This document shows, one piece after another, positions 26,755 through 36,176 of a stretch of DNA of 64,000 nt. This DNA is from UBA668 sp040081465. GTDB taxonomy: Bacteria; Actinomycetota; Acidimicrobiia; Acidimicrobiales; Ilumatobacteraceae. Numbering within the stretch: the first letter of the stretch is position 1; each line of letters begins with the position of its first letter. The stretch lies in assembly GCA_040081465.1 (NCBI GenBank), contig JBEBGL010000007.1, positions 44,330-108,329 of the forward strand, read 5' to 3'. A program made the position numbers and the translations under genes. Under the pieces are notes generated by a model, which was given only the letters and a program-made list of their open reading frames with translations, made no database searches and was not told the origin of the DNA.

Positions 26755-28196
26755 CGTCGCTAGTCGACATGGTCGAATCAGGTTTCGACGACCGCGTCCT
26801 GCTGGGAAGTGGCGATGCCGCAGTGACCGGTCGGGGAGTCGGGTCGCTGGTTCGTCGGGGAGCATCAACGCTGCGCGGAGTCGAAGCCGTGGTGTACGCA
26901 GGGGAGAACCATCCGCTGCTGCCCGTCGCGCTACTCGCGTCGGCTTGCGCAGGAGTGCCTTTCGTGCCGGTCAACTATCGGCTCGAGGACGCACAGCTCA
27001 ATGGCCTGATCGCGCGCTATCCGACGGCGTTGGTGTTGGCCGACGACCGGACCGTTGCGCGCATCACGGCTGGCGGCAAGGTCGTCAGGTTCGACGATTG
27101 GCTGGCAACCCTTCCGGAAGATGCGCCCGAGGCGGAGGTGCCCTCGGACGACGACTCGGTCGCGGTTGTGTTGTTCACGAGTGGCACAACGTCCGAACCA
27201 AAGGCCGCCCTTTTGCGCCACCGACACTTGATGGCGTACCTGCTCGGTTCGGTCGAGTTCGGCAGCGCTGGTGAGGACGAAGCGATGCTCGTCGCTGTTC
27301 CGCCGTACCACGTCGCCGGCGTTGCGAACATGTTGTCGAATCTGTTTGCCGGTCGTCGACTTGTATATTTGCGCGCGTTCGAGCCACAGGTCTGGCTCGA
27401 CACCATTCGTGGCGAACGTGTCACCAACGCGATGGTTGTGCCAACAATGCTTTCGCGAATCGTCGACGTGCTTCATGGTGAGGAAGCGAACGTACCCAGC
27501 CTTCGCACGCTCTCGTACGGCGGCGCCAGGGTTTCGGAACGAGTCATCACCGAAGCGCTACGAGCGTTTCCCGACACGGGCTTCGTTAATGCATACGGAC
27601 TAACGGAAACCGCGTCGACGATTGCAGTGCTTGGGCCGGAGGATCACCGCGCGGCTGTCGAGTCCAATGATCCGGAGATCAGTCGCCGGCTGTCATCGGC
27701 CGGGCAAGTTCTGCCCACGGTCGAGTTCGAGATCCGCGACGAAGTGATCTTCGTTCGAGGGGAACAGATCGCTGGTGAGTACGCAACTGGCAGCCTGCTT
27801 GATGCGGACGGGTGGTTCTGTACGAATGATCGCGGGTGGGTCGACTCCGGTGGTTACTTGTTCATCGACGGACGCATCGATGACACGATCATTCGCGGTG
27901 GCGAGAACATCGCGCCGGCCGAGATCGAGACGGTTTTGCTTGCTCACGAAGCGGTCGCCGACGCATGTGTGGTGGGAGTGCCCGACGACGAATGGGGCCA
28001 GCGAATTGTCGCAGTAGTCGTCTTGCGCGAGGGCGAAACAGTCGCAGCCGATGAACTTCGCGAGAGTGTTCGCGCCGAACTGCGCGGTTCGAAGACGCCA
28101 GAGCAGATTGTGTTCCGCAGCGAACTGCCACACACCGAAACAGGCAAGGTGCTGCGCCGTATCGTGTTGCAGCAACTCAATGAGGAGAACAACTAG
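26745..28196 (+). CDS. AMP-dependent acyl-CoA synthetase/ligase
   Basis: The 483-residue ANL-superfamily enzyme has VVLFTSGTTSEPKAAL (phosphate loop), FVNAYGLTETAS, IDGRIDDTIIRGGENIAPAEI (hinge) and TETGKVLRR with the catalytic Lys. It activates a carboxylic acid as acyl-CoA. It overlaps malate synthase by 10 bp and is followed without a gap by a small unknown gene, forming a five-gene operon from 22983. Substrate is unknown. Confidence 0.93.
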   Translation: MHLASLVDMVESGFDDRVLLGSGDAAVTGRGVGSLVRRGASTLRGVEAVVYAGENHPLLPVALLASACAGVPFVPVNYRLEDAQLNGLIARYPTALVLADDRTVARITAGGKVVRFDDWLATLPEDAPEAEVPSDDDSVAVVLFTSGTTSEPKAALLRHRHLMAYLLGSVEFGSAGEDEAMLVAVPPYHVAGVANMLSNLFAGRRLVYLRAFEPQVWLDTIRGERVTNAMVVPTMLSRIVDVLHGEEANVPSLRTLSYGGARVSERVITEALRAFPDTGFVNAYGLTETASTIAVLGPEDHRAAVESNDPEISRRLSSAGQVLPTVEFEIRDEVIFVRGEQIAGEYATGSLLDADGWFCTNDRGWVDSGGYLFIDGRIDDTIIRGGENIAPAEIETVLLAHEAVADACVVGVPDDEWGQRIVAVVVLREGETVAADELRESVRAELRGSKTPEQIVFRSELPHTETGKVLRRIVLQQLNEENN

Positions 28197-28511
28197 ATGT
28201 CGGTGATGGTGAAGCCCGGAACTCGGCTGTTCAGCACAGTGTGCTCAACAGAGATGATCGCGGTGAAGGCTTCCGGCGTTGTGGTCGACGTAACAATCGG
28301 AGGCGCAACACCGGTGCTTGCAGCGGCCGATCGAACCGGCAGCGGCGCAGTGGCCGACGGACACGGAGGTGGCGCTGCGATGGGCAAGCGTTACGTCGAT
28401 GCCGACGACACAATCGAGTTGCTGTGCACGAAGCCCGGCGAAGGCGTACCTGCGGTGGCCGGAGTGCTGCTGCAGTTGAAGGACGCCAAGCCAATGCCGG
28501 CAAGCGACTAG
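28197..28511 (+). CDS. Small hypothetical protein in acyl-CoA operon
   Basis: The ATG directly follows the stop of the acyl-CoA synthetase. The 104-residue protein (MSVMVKPGTRLFSTVCSTEM ...) has an all-beta look, a GKRYVDADDTIELLCTKPG motif and two Cys residues that could bind a metal. I have the impression that similar proteins occur beside acyl-CoA synthetases in related genomes, but I do not recognise a named family. Tight linkage suggests a role with the upstream enzymes. Confidence 0.65.
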   Translation: MSVMVKPGTRLFSTVCSTEMIAVKASGVVVDVTIGGATPVLAAADRTGSGAVADGHGGGAAMGKRYVDADDTIELLCTKPGEGVPAVAGVLLQLKDAKPMPASD

Positions 28512-28623
28512 CGCAGATCGGCAGCCCGCGTAGGACAAACCGACCTCAGGTTGCTGGTGTCGGTCGGCATCGGATAACGCGATGGTGATTCGGCGAGGAG
28601 ATCGCCAGTTCTCGCGCATCTAT

Positions 28624-28890
28624 TTAGGATCGGACTGCAACGACAAACATCCAGGCAACGACCGCCGCATACAAGACGGCTCCAACTGGATACACCCAGC
28701 GACCTTTGCGCAACGTCTGATACTCCTCCTCGGGATCACCCGTTCCACCAAGAAATCTCACGACCCGACCACTCGCGCGCTTTGCTGCCATCCGTCGCAG
28801 CTCACCGTCGGGATCCTTAAAGGCCTTTCGGTTCACAACCGCTAGGAGGATGCCCCAGCCGAGAAACAGAATTGGAACGTATAAGGGCAC
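28624..28890 (-). CDS. Small membrane protein, two predicted helices
   Basis: The 88-residue protein has helices at VPILFLGWGILLAVV and VGAVLYAAVVAWMFVVAV, separated by a charged stretch with GDPEEEYQTLRKGRW. The start is GTG 28890. No family was recognised. It stands alone on the minus strand between the acyl-CoA operon and the enoyl-CoA hydratase gene, and a 38-bp repeat shared with 46.7 kb lies 83 bp upstream of its start. Confidence 0.5.
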   Translation of the reverse strand: MPLYVPILFLGWGILLAVVNRKAFKDPDGELRRMAAKRASGRVVRFLGGTGDPEEEYQTLRKGRWVYPVGAVLYAAVVAWMFVVAVRS

Positions 28891-28972
28891 GTTCTAATGC
28901 TCCCCCGCCATACCGCGCATATTGCTCGCTGTGTACGCACAACACAAGTGCCGCATCGACCGTTTGGACGGA

Positions 28973-29010
28973 GGAAGGGGTGCTATTAGGAGTTGATCAG
29001 GTTGCCGGTG
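28973..29010 (+). repeat. 38-bp dispersed repeat, copy A
   Basis: This segment matches the reverse complement of 46727-46764 at 35 of 38 positions, with an unbroken 27-bp identical core starting GGTGCTATTAGG. It lies in the 194-bp non-coding gap 28891-29084, which otherwise shows no supported gene. Confidence 0.85.
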
Positions 29011-29084
29011 GCGGTTGGGCGTTCTGGGGCCAATTTGTTGCGGAAGCCGGAACAGATCAGCCCCAGATAACGAATTGGGACGAT

Positions 29085-29933
29085 TTAGACGACGATCTCG
29101 TCTACTAAGCCCCACTCCCTCGCGGTCTCGGCGTTGATTCGCCTATCGGTGAGCGCAAGCGCGGCGGTGCGTTGGCGGCCTATTCGGCGCGGCACGCTCA
29201 CGGTTCCTCCGGCGCCGGGGATTAGGCCTAGTCCGACCTCTGGTAGGCCGATTGACGTATCGCGCAGCGCGACGACGCGGCTGGCGAACGCGGCCATCTC
29301 GATGCCTCCGCCCAGGGTGTTGCCGTGAATCTCTGCACTCAATCGATCGCGCAGCTGATGAAGTAGTCGCGCTGGGCTTTGGGCCAATCGCGTGATGTGG
29401 GCAGTCGCGGGATCGGTGCGCGATCCGAACTCGGAGAGGTCGCCGCCACTGCAGAACGACGGACCGCGACCGCGCAGCACGACGCGGCGGATTGAATCGT
29501 CGGCCACAGCGATCGCGAGTGCTTCGCAGAGTTCGTCGCGCATCCGAGTTGTAATCGCGTTGTGTCGCTGCGGGCGGTCGAGTGTCACCACTAGGTCGTC
29601 GTCGTGACGCTCGATCGAGATCGTGCTCGGCCCGTTGTCGGTGGCCGCTGTGCTCGTCGTTGCTGCACGCCACGCGGCGAACTCGGGACCGGCCTGCAAC
29701 ATCGAATAGGCGGCCGACTCTTGCGCAAGGGCCGCGGCCACGGTCAAATCGAGAGACGAACGCAAGAGAACGGCGAGCGTCGTTGCCGCCAGCGGATTTC
29801 GATCGACAGTGGCTGCGAGTTCGACGACATCGGCGGCGCCGATGACGAGGTCGGCTTCCTCTGGGCCATCGCCGCCGAACACATCGCCAACCCAACACAC
29901 GATCACGGGGAGCGAGCCAGGGGACTGCAGCAC
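29085..29933 (-). CDS. Enoyl-CoA hydratase/isomerase family protein
   Basis: The crotonase domain occupies about residues 100-282: VVTLDRPQRHNAITTRM, FCSGGDLSEFGSRTDP (oxyanion-hole strand) and EIHGNTLGGGIEMAAFASRV are present. An N-terminal region with PLAATTLAVLLRSSLDL and AAYSMLQAGPEFAAWRA is typical of an actinobacterial subgroup. The start is uncertain: GTG 29933 is used, but a non-ATG start further upstream is possible because the frame is open to 30236. It is divergent from the CoA-transferase gene at 30094. Confidence 0.82.
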   Translation of the reverse strand: MLQSPGSLPVIVCWVGDVFGGDGPEEADLVIGAADVVELAATVDRNPLAATTLAVLLRSSLDLTVAAALAQESAAYSMLQAGPEFAAWRAATTSTAATDNGPSTISIERHDDDLVVTLDRPQRHNAITTRMRDELCEALAIAVADDSIRRVVLRGRGPSFCSGGDLSEFGSRTDPATAHITRLAQSPARLLHQLRDRLSAEIHGNTLGGGIEMAAFASRVVALRDTSIGLPEVGLGLIPGAGGTVSVPRRIGRQRTAALALTDRRINAETAREWGLVDEIVV

Positions 29934-30093
29934 GCTTCCTCGCGGCCCGGTGACCAGCAGAGTGGTGGTGCGATCGGCGCCGGCAAGGGACTCTTGTACC
30001 CAGGGCGAAGTAATGAACGCGTTGTACTTGCTGGCAGAAAGCTCGAGGGAACCGATGCACTCATCGTAGATCGCGGCGACGAAGATAGGTCCC

Positions 30094-31317
30094 GTGACGT
30101 GGGAGCCGTTCGTGCCCGACTGGTCGGTAAGCGAAGTCGACGCGGCCGGACTGTGGGCCGACTGCGGTGGGCAGTGGTTGACCGATCCGGAGGTTGGGGT
30201 TCCCGTCGACCTTGTCGCCCGCGTCGTCGGAATCACGACTTGGCTCGACCAAGCTGGCGCGGGCCTTACTGATCTGTTCGGAAACCTCGGAACCGGAGTG
30301 CTGACAGAGCGCGCCGCGACGCAGCGGCTGCGCCGCTCTGGTCGAGTGAGCTGCGGCGAAGCGTCGCGACTTGTCCGCTGCGTTGACGGTTGGCTTGCCG
30401 TTTCCTTGGCTCGCCCAGACGACTTTGCTGCAGTGCCGGCTTGGTTGGGAATCGATTCATGTGAGTGGTCGGCCGTTGAGAGCGCGCTCGCGGCAACGAC
30501 GGTTAAGGCAACGGTGGAGCGCGCGGCTTTGCTCGGAATCGCGTGCGCGGAGGTTGGCGAGCGCGTAGCGAGCGGTTCCGGACTTCAACTCGAATCGCTT
30601 GGCGCTGCGGCGCCCGCGCCGTTGCGGGAACTCGTGGTGGCGAACCTGGCATCCCTCTGGGCGGGACCACTCGCGGCGGATGTACTCGCGCGCTGCGGGG
30701 CGAGGGTGATATCGATCGAGAGCACGTCGCGTCCTGATGGAGCGCGCGCATGGCCAGCTTTCTTCGACGACTTGCACGGCCGTTGCGAATCGGTCGCGCT
30801 CGATTTCACCGACGAGGGCGATCGCCGCCGACTCGCTGCGTTGCTACAACACGTCGACGTTGTGATCGAAGGCTCGCGGCCGAGAGCACTCGAACAACTC
30901 GGGATCGATGCTCGCGCTCTCACGCATAACGGACCACGGCTGTGGGTCTCGATCACCGGTCATGGTCGCGAAGAGCCATACGCACATCGGATCGGTTTTG
31001 GTGATGACGCGGCTGCGGCTGGCGGTTTGGTCGGCTGCGTGAACGGTGAACCTCGATTTCTCGCCGACGCAATCGCCGACCCACTCACTGGTCTTACGGT
31101 CGCCGCCGCCGTGGTCCAACTCGCTGCACGTGGCGGCCGTTGGTTGATCGACGCGCCCTTAGCTGGTGTCGCAGCAGCTCACGTCGGAAGCGCGCCGACA
31201 GTCGTTGCGCGTCCGGATCCCAAACCGCCGATGCGACGACGCGAGCGCGGTAACACGGTCCCGCTCGGACGCGACACCAAGCGAGTCCTTGCGGAGTTCG
31301 GCATAATCAATCAATGA
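30094..31317 (+). CDS. CaiB/BaiF-type CoA-transferase family protein (divergent)
   Basis: The 407-residue protein has the N-terminal extension seen in actinobacterial CoA-transferases that accompany crotonases (GVLTERAATQRLRRSGRVS, DGWLAVSLARPDDFAAVPAW). The family core follows: LASLWAGPLAADVLARCGA, ALDFTDEGDRRRL and LWVSITGHG. It is diverged and I could not place the catalytic Asp with confidence. The start is GTG 30094. It overlaps the following amidohydrolase by 4 bp. Confidence 0.8.
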   Translation: MTWEPFVPDWSVSEVDAAGLWADCGGQWLTDPEVGVPVDLVARVVGITTWLDQAGAGLTDLFGNLGTGVLTERAATQRLRRSGRVSCGEASRLVRCVDGWLAVSLARPDDFAAVPAWLGIDSCEWSAVESALAATTVKATVERAALLGIACAEVGERVASGSGLQLESLGAAAPAPLRELVVANLASLWAGPLAADVLARCGARVISIESTSRPDGARAWPAFFDDLHGRCESVALDFTDEGDRRRLAALLQHVDVVIEGSRPRALEQLGIDARALTHNGPRLWVSITGHGREEPYAHRIGFGDDAAAAGGLVGCVNGEPRFLADAIADPLTGLTVAAAVVQLAARGGRWLIDAPLAGVAAAHVGSAPTVVARPDPKPPMRRRERGNTVPLGRDTKRVLAEFGIINQ

Positions 31318-32231
31318 CGCCGATCCTCGATACGCACGTTCACTTCTGGGATCACGATGTTGCTGGCATGCGCTGGCCGTGGCTCGAGAAAGGCTTCAAG
31401 AGTTCTCAGCACAGTTGGACGACCGAGTCTGCGAGCAAGCGTCTCGCCGCGATGCACGGTGCACGTCGCTTCACCGTTGCAGAGTTTTGTGAGGAAGTCG
31501 CAGGTGTCGGCGTTGCAGGAATGATTCACGCACACGCTGCGTCGGGCATGGCAGACCCTGCGTTCGAGACGCAATGGGTCGCCGAGATGGCGCGCACGGA
31601 CGGTTGGCCGGTCGGAATCATCGGGTCGTGCAACCTGGCTTCGGCCGACGGCCCCGATCTACTGCGCAGGCATCGGGCGGCGAGCGAACGCTGCCGATCT
31701 GTTCGGGATATGAACGGCCCGAAAGGTTTGGATGTCGATGCTTGTGCCGCCACCCTCGCTGTCGCCGATGAACTCGGCTTCTCGATCGAGTTGCGCACCG
31801 CGCCGGAGAAGTTCGGCATGTTTGCCGAGTTCGCCGACCGTTTTCCGAACGTGACGTTCGTTCTGAGCCACGCCTCGCTACCACTCGAACGCACACCACA
31901 ATCGCTGGAAGCTTGGATCGCCGCCGCGACGACGATCGCCAAGCGTCCGAACTTCGTTTGCAAGATCTCGGCACTCTGCGGAGGCTCGGACCCGAACTGG
32001 ACGATCGACTCGATCCGTCCATGGGCCGAGGCGTGCTACGAGGTGTTCGGCCCGGACCGCGTAATGCTCGGTACCAATTGGCCGGTGGATCGCTTGTTCG
32101 GCAACTACGCCGACGTCGTCAATGCGTATCGAACGATCTTCTCGCCACTTAGCGACGGTGACAGAACTGCGCTGTTCTACGGCAACGCTGCTGTGTTGTA
32201 CGGAGTCGCGCTCGCCGATCTCGCGTTATAG
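31314..32231 (+). CDS. Amidohydrolase-2 family hydrolase (lactonase-like)
   Basis: The 305-residue TIM-barrel protein begins ILDTHVHFWDHDVAGMRWPW with the HxH metal motif and WDH typical of fuconolactonase/PDC-hydrolase-like enzymes, then VTFVLSHASLP and VMLGTNWPVDRLF with the late Asp. It resembles the protein at 57574 (same DxHVHxWDH and TNWPxDRLF signatures), so the two are paralogues. It probably opens a cyclic ester or lactone. Confidence 0.88.
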   Translation: MTPILDTHVHFWDHDVAGMRWPWLEKGFKSSQHSWTTESASKRLAAMHGARRFTVAEFCEEVAGVGVAGMIHAHAASGMADPAFETQWVAEMARTDGWPVGIIGSCNLASADGPDLLRRHRAASERCRSVRDMNGPKGLDVDACAATLAVADELGFSIELRTAPEKFGMFAEFADRFPNVTFVLSHASLPLERTPQSLEAWIAAATTIAKRPNFVCKISALCGGSDPNWTIDSIRPWAEACYEVFGPDRVMLGTNWPVDRLFGNYADVVNAYRTIFSPLSDGDRTALFYGNAAVLYGVALADLAL

Positions 32232-32232
32232 G

Positions 32233-33189
32233 TCAGCGCGTCAGCTCGTGATGCATCTTCTCGCCCGCTAGATACAGCGCGAGATTGGCGAAGAAGATCT
32301 CGACGACTGCTTTCGGGCCGCCGAGGCTGGAACCAGCGTTGTGTGGCGTAATCAACACGTTCGGCAAATCCCATAGCGGATCACCGTCGGGCAGCGGCTC
32401 AGTCTCGAGGACATCCAGCCCTGCACCGGCGATGCGTCTCGCAGCCAACGCCTCGGTGAGTGCAGCTTGATCGACCAATGCGCCACGGGCGACATTGATG
32501 AAGAGCGCATGCGGTGGCATGCAATCGATCACACGTCGCGAAATGATGCCTTTGGTTTCGTCGGTGATCGGAAGCGCTAGCACCATCACGTCGTGTTGCG
32601 CGGCAACGTCTTCGAGCTCGGCCAAGGTGCGTGTCGGGCACGGTTCGTCGCCGCGCACGGTTCGACGAACGATCGTCGGCTGCATGCCATACGCAAGTGC
32701 TAGCTCGGTGATGCGCTGACCGATTTGGCCGTACCCGAGCACAGCGATCGAGCGACCTTCTAGCTCGCGCCATTCATGCCACTCGAAGTGATGCTGCGCT
32801 TGCGACTCGACAACGCGGCGAAGATCGCGTGAGAGACCGTGCAAGAACATGAACACGCTCTCCGCGATCGCATTCGCCGAAGCGCCTGCGGAGCGCGTGA
32901 CCCGAACCCCTCGTTCGCGCAGGCGATCGAAGATCGGACCTTCTGCTCCCGCCGAAAAGATGTGGAACCAATCGAGCTTCGGGGCCGTTTCGACTACATC
33001 CATAAATTGCTGAGCGAGTTTCGGCCAGGTGTCCTTCGACATGAATGCGATCGTCACGCGTGCGAGATCGTCAGCCGAGATCTCGCCGGCCACACCGAGC
33101 GGCACAACTTCGACCTCAGGAGCTGTCGCGGCCAAACGTTGACCGTACTGAACAAGGAAGTGATCGGTGCAGAACAGGACTGGCTTCAT
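32233..33189 (-). CDS. D-2-hydroxyacid dehydrogenase (NAD-dependent)
   Basis: The 318-residue protein has the NAD-binding AVLGYGQIGQRITELALAYG, the catalytic Arg in FINVARGALVD, Glu in LDVLETEPLPDGDPLW and the catalytic His in VLITPHNAG. It reduces a 2-keto acid or oxidises a D-2-hydroxy acid such as glyoxylate/glycolate. It is downstream of the aldehyde dehydrogenase and lipoprotein genes on the minus strand, so it is probably the last gene of that operon, and converges with the amidohydrolase by 1 bp. Confidence 0.92.
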   Translation of the reverse strand: MKPVLFCTDHFLVQYGQRLAATAPEVEVVPLGVAGEISADDLARVTIAFMSKDTWPKLAQQFMDVVETAPKLDWFHIFSAGAEGPIFDRLRERGVRVTRSAGASANAIAESVFMFLHGLSRDLRRVVESQAQHHFEWHEWRELEGRSIAVLGYGQIGQRITELALAYGMQPTIVRRTVRGDEPCPTRTLAELEDVAAQHDVMVLALPITDETKGIISRRVIDCMPPHALFINVARGALVDQAALTEALAARRIAGAGLDVLETEPLPDGDPLWDLPNVLITPHNAGSSLGGPKAVVEIFFANLALYLAGEKMHHELTR

Positions 33190-33203
33190 CCAGCGTCCAG
33201 TCG

Positions 33204-34670
33204 TTACTTGCGCGATCCGATGTCGACGTAGATGTTCTTGTCCTGCAAGAACTCCTTGACGCCAACGAGACCGCCTTCTCGTCCGTACCCGCTGTGCTTC
33301 ATGCCGCCAAACGGTGCGCTTGGAGGCATTGGGGCGAATGCATTCACGCCGACCGAGCCGACTTTCAAACTGTGTGCAACTCGATGTGCCCGACCGATGT
33401 CGCGCGTAAACACGAGTCCGCCGAGACCGTAAAGCGAATCGTTGGCAAGCCGAACGGCTTCGTCCTCATCAGTGAACCGCACCAGGCTGAGCACTGGCCC
33501 GAAAACCTCGTCCTGCGCAATCGGCGACGCGTTGTCGACGCTGCCGAAAACCGTTGGTGCAACGAAAAATCCAGAAGCAAGGTCGCCTTCCAATCGTTGG
33601 CCACCGGTGAGCAACGTGCCGTCGCCACGCTTACGCGCGCCTTCGATCATCGAAAGAATCCGCTCCAAAGAAACCTGCGAAATCACCGGACCAGCCTGCA
33701 CGCCGGCGTCGAATGGCCGCCCGACCGAGAGCGCTGACGCTGCTGCGACGATGCGCTTTTCGACTTCGTCGTACACGCCAGCTTGAACCAATAACCGAGT
33801 CGGCAACACACATCCCTGGCCGCTCATGCCGCCCAGCGCAGAGAAGATTGTCGTCGCCACGGCAGCGTCGAGATCGCCGTCGTCGAAGATGATGTTTGCC
33901 GACTTACCGCCGAGTTCGAGAATCACGGGTGTCAGGTTCGCCGCGGCGCCGCGCAGGACATGACGCGCAGTCGCGGTGCCGCCGGTGAAACTGATCTTGT
34001 TGACACCGGCGTGCGCCACCAGCGCTTCGCCAGCAGCGACGCCGCCAGGGACAACGTTCAACACTCCAGGCGGAATGCCAGCTTCCAGTGCGAGCTCGCC
34101 GAATCGCAGCGGCGCCAACGTCGCCAACTCGGATGGCTTCAGCACTACACAGTTGCCGGCCACCAGCGCGGGCACAACCTTCATCGCGACCGACACGACG
34201 CCACCGTTCCATGGCGTCAGAGCGGCAACCGTTCCGTACGGCTCGGGAACTGTGTAATCGAGCACCGTCGAGCTGATCGGAATTGTGGTGCCCTCAAGCT
34301 TGTCGACCCAGCCAGCGAAGTAGCGGATGTACTCGACCGCCATGTTGAGGCCCTTGCCTTGCTTCTTCGGTGCACCGAGTTCGAGCGAGCGCAGGATCGA
34401 CAGCTCCTCGTGGTGCTCGTCGAGCGTGTCGGCAAGCGCCATGATCAAGTCGCGACGTCGAGCGGGCGCCAACGCGCGCCAACCCGCTTCGGCCTCGTTG
34501 GCGGCGCGCACGGCGTCGTCGATCTCGCTCGAGCCAGCAAGAGTGATTGGCGCGAGGACTTCACCGGTCGACGGGTCGATTTGCTCGAACACACCAGCGT
34601 CGGTGCGCGCTACACGACCGTCGCCGATCAGCAACGAACCCTTAGGTAACTCGATTCCGTGAACGGTCAC
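33204..34670 (-). CDS. Aldehyde dehydrogenase family protein
   Basis: The 488-residue enzyme shows TPWNGGVVSVAMKVVPALVAG, the Glu-bearing LELGGKSANIIFDD and the nucleophile Cys in MSGQGCVLPTRLLV. It oxidises an aldehyde with NAD(P). The start is GTG 34670. It sits between the substrate-binding lipoprotein gene (12 bp) and the 2-hydroxyacid dehydrogenase gene (14 bp), an operon that suggests transport followed by oxidation of an aldehyde or hydroxyacid. Confidence 0.95.
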   Translation of the reverse strand: MTVHGIELPKGSLLIGDGRVARTDAGVFEQIDPSTGEVLAPITLAGSSEIDDAVRAANEAEAGWRALAPARRRDLIMALADTLDEHHEELSILRSLELGAPKKQGKGLNMAVEYIRYFAGWVDKLEGTTIPISSTVLDYTVPEPYGTVAALTPWNGGVVSVAMKVVPALVAGNCVVLKPSELATLAPLRFGELALEAGIPPGVLNVVPGGVAAGEALVAHAGVNKISFTGGTATARHVLRGAAANLTPVILELGGKSANIIFDDGDLDAAVATTIFSALGGMSGQGCVLPTRLLVQAGVYDEVEKRIVAAASALSVGRPFDAGVQAGPVISQVSLERILSMIEGARKRGDGTLLTGGQRLEGDLASGFFVAPTVFGSVDNASPIAQDEVFGPVLSLVRFTDEDEAVRLANDSLYGLGGLVFTRDIGRAHRVAHSLKVGSVGVNAFAPMPPSAPFGGMKHSGYGREGGLVGVKEFLQDKNIYVDIGSRK

Positions 34671-34682
34671 ACGGTCACGCGG

Positions 34683-36008
34683 TCACGAAAGGGAGATGGT
34701 GGCGAATTCGCCTTCTGCAGTCCAGCAACCGCACTCGGTCGTCCAGGTGATGGTTCGAACCTGATCGACACCCGCATGATCGTCGGCGCTATACGACACG
34801 TTGCCCCACCAAGCCATCTCGAGGTCGGTAATCATCTCGAGCGATGCAGCGAAGCTCTCGGGTGTGATGTCGGCTCCGCCTGCATTGCGCAGGCCTTCCA
34901 GCAGGATCGCCATCAGGTCGCAGGTAAACAACAACTGGCCCGTCGCGGCTGTCACCGGCACACTCAAGTCGACGTCTTCGCCGGCGTACGACTCGTAGTT
35001 CTCGATGCAAGTCGCCGCCGCGGCGCTGGGTTCGATTCCGGCCGCGAGTTCACCAACGCGACTGAACGTCATCGCCTGCACGCCATCAATCAGGTCTTGA
35101 GGGAGTGCGTCCGTTGAAACGTCGTTCAAATGGCTCGCCCATTCAAACCACAGCAAATCGGGCGAGTAGCCCTGCGTGTTCGCACCGTCGAGGAAGGCCG
35201 TCATGCTGCTAGTGCCGACCATCAGAATCGGAAAGTCGACGCCGTCCTCGATGAAGCGAGGAACGAGAATCGCGTCCTGCGGGCTGCCAATACCCTCACC
35301 GTCAGACGGCAGATCCGAGACAACCTCAACGCCCAGCTCCGCAAGCGCGGCTTTCAAGTCGTCGGCAGCTTCCTCGGAGCGCGTGTCCCAGTAGATGCCA
35401 ACCCTCTTGCCCTCAAGGGCGCCTCTCTCATTGGCCCACTCGACGAACGACAAGATGGCCTGCGATTGAGTGGGCTGCACCGAAAACAGCCACGGTGCGC
35501 CGCGCTCGTAATCGGATGTGGACAAACCCATCGACGTGATGATCGGGATACCAAAGCGCTCGGCGAGGCACGTGGAACCGACTGGGAAGTCGCGGCTCGC
35601 GATCGCCGCGAATATTTCATCGTCCTGAGCAAACTTGGTGCACGCACCCAGCATGTCGTCGGGGTTAAGCGTGTTGAACTTCGCGAACACCAACTCGATG
35701 TCGATGCCAGCCGGAAGGAGTCCGTCGCGCCGCCAACCCTCGAGAACCGACTGCGCCTGAAGCTCGATGTCACCGAGCGAGAACTTGTCACTCAGAATCG
35801 TGAACGCCGAGACGTCTTGATAGGCGTAACCAATCTTCAGAGTGCGGGTTTCCCCAGTGGGTGCAGTCGTATCGCTCGTCGAGTCGCCGGTGCTAGTCGG
35901 TGCCGCGGTGTCGGAGGTGTTCGGCGAGTCGGCGTCTTTGTCGTCGCTGCACGCGATTGCGATCAGCGAAAGAGCCATTAATGCTGCGATCCGAGATTTG
36001 CGCTTCAC
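34683..36008 (-). CDS. Branched-chain-type ABC transporter substrate-binding lipoprotein
   Basis: The 441-residue lipoprotein has a signal ending LSLIAIAC (lipobox Cys20), a Ser/Thr/Asp linker, then a type-I periplasmic binding fold with LKIGYAYQDVSAFTI, EGWRRDGLLPAGIDIELVFA and YERGAPWLFSVQPT. It is a clear paralogue of the protein at 60075. GTG 36008 is chosen because GGGGG stands six bases upstream; the frame upstream to 36050 is less suitable. It presumably delivers substrate to the fused Liv permease at 52-57 kb. An operator candidate lies 52 bp upstream. Confidence 0.9.
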   Translation of the reverse strand: MKRKSRIAALMALSLIAIACSDDKDADSPNTSDTAAPTSTGDSTSDTTAPTGETRTLKIGYAYQDVSAFTILSDKFSLGDIELQAQSVLEGWRRDGLLPAGIDIELVFAKFNTLNPDDMLGACTKFAQDDEIFAAIASRDFPVGSTCLAERFGIPIITSMGLSTSDYERGAPWLFSVQPTQSQAILSFVEWANERGALEGKRVGIYWDTRSEEAADDLKAALAELGVEVVSDLPSDGEGIGSPQDAILVPRFIEDGVDFPILMVGTSSMTAFLDGANTQGYSPDLLWFEWASHLNDVSTDALPQDLIDGVQAMTFSRVGELAAGIEPSAAAATCIENYESYAGEDVDLSVPVTAATGQLLFTCDLMAILLEGLRNAGGADITPESFAASLEMITDLEMAWWGNVSYSADDHAGVDQVRTITWTTECGCWTAEGEFATISLS

Positions 36009-36059
36009 GATCAACCCCCATTGTTCACGAACGAATAGTGCACGACACATGGTCGGATA

Positions 36060-36075
36060 ATTCAGTATGCCGAAT
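36060..36075. promoter_or_regulatory. Palindromic operator candidate (14/16)
   Basis: The sequence ATTCAGTATGCCGAAT has perfect outer arms ATTC and GAAT. It lies upstream of the binding-lipoprotein, aldehyde dehydrogenase and hydroxyacid dehydrogenase genes. The rest of the gap to 36176 holds no gene I can support. Confidence 0.6.
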
Positions 36076-36176
36076 CTAGCACCGGTGAATATTAGGTGCC
36101 GAAAAATGAACGACCGCCGGTCACGTCGGAGTGATCCGACGCGGCCGACGGCCGTTGTTAGAAACCTGCTACTGGA

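Noticed and set aside
28872..29108. 78-residue reading frame across the 38-bp repeat
   Set aside because: No ribosome-binding site, no recognised family, and the only similarity is the shared DNA repeat itself.
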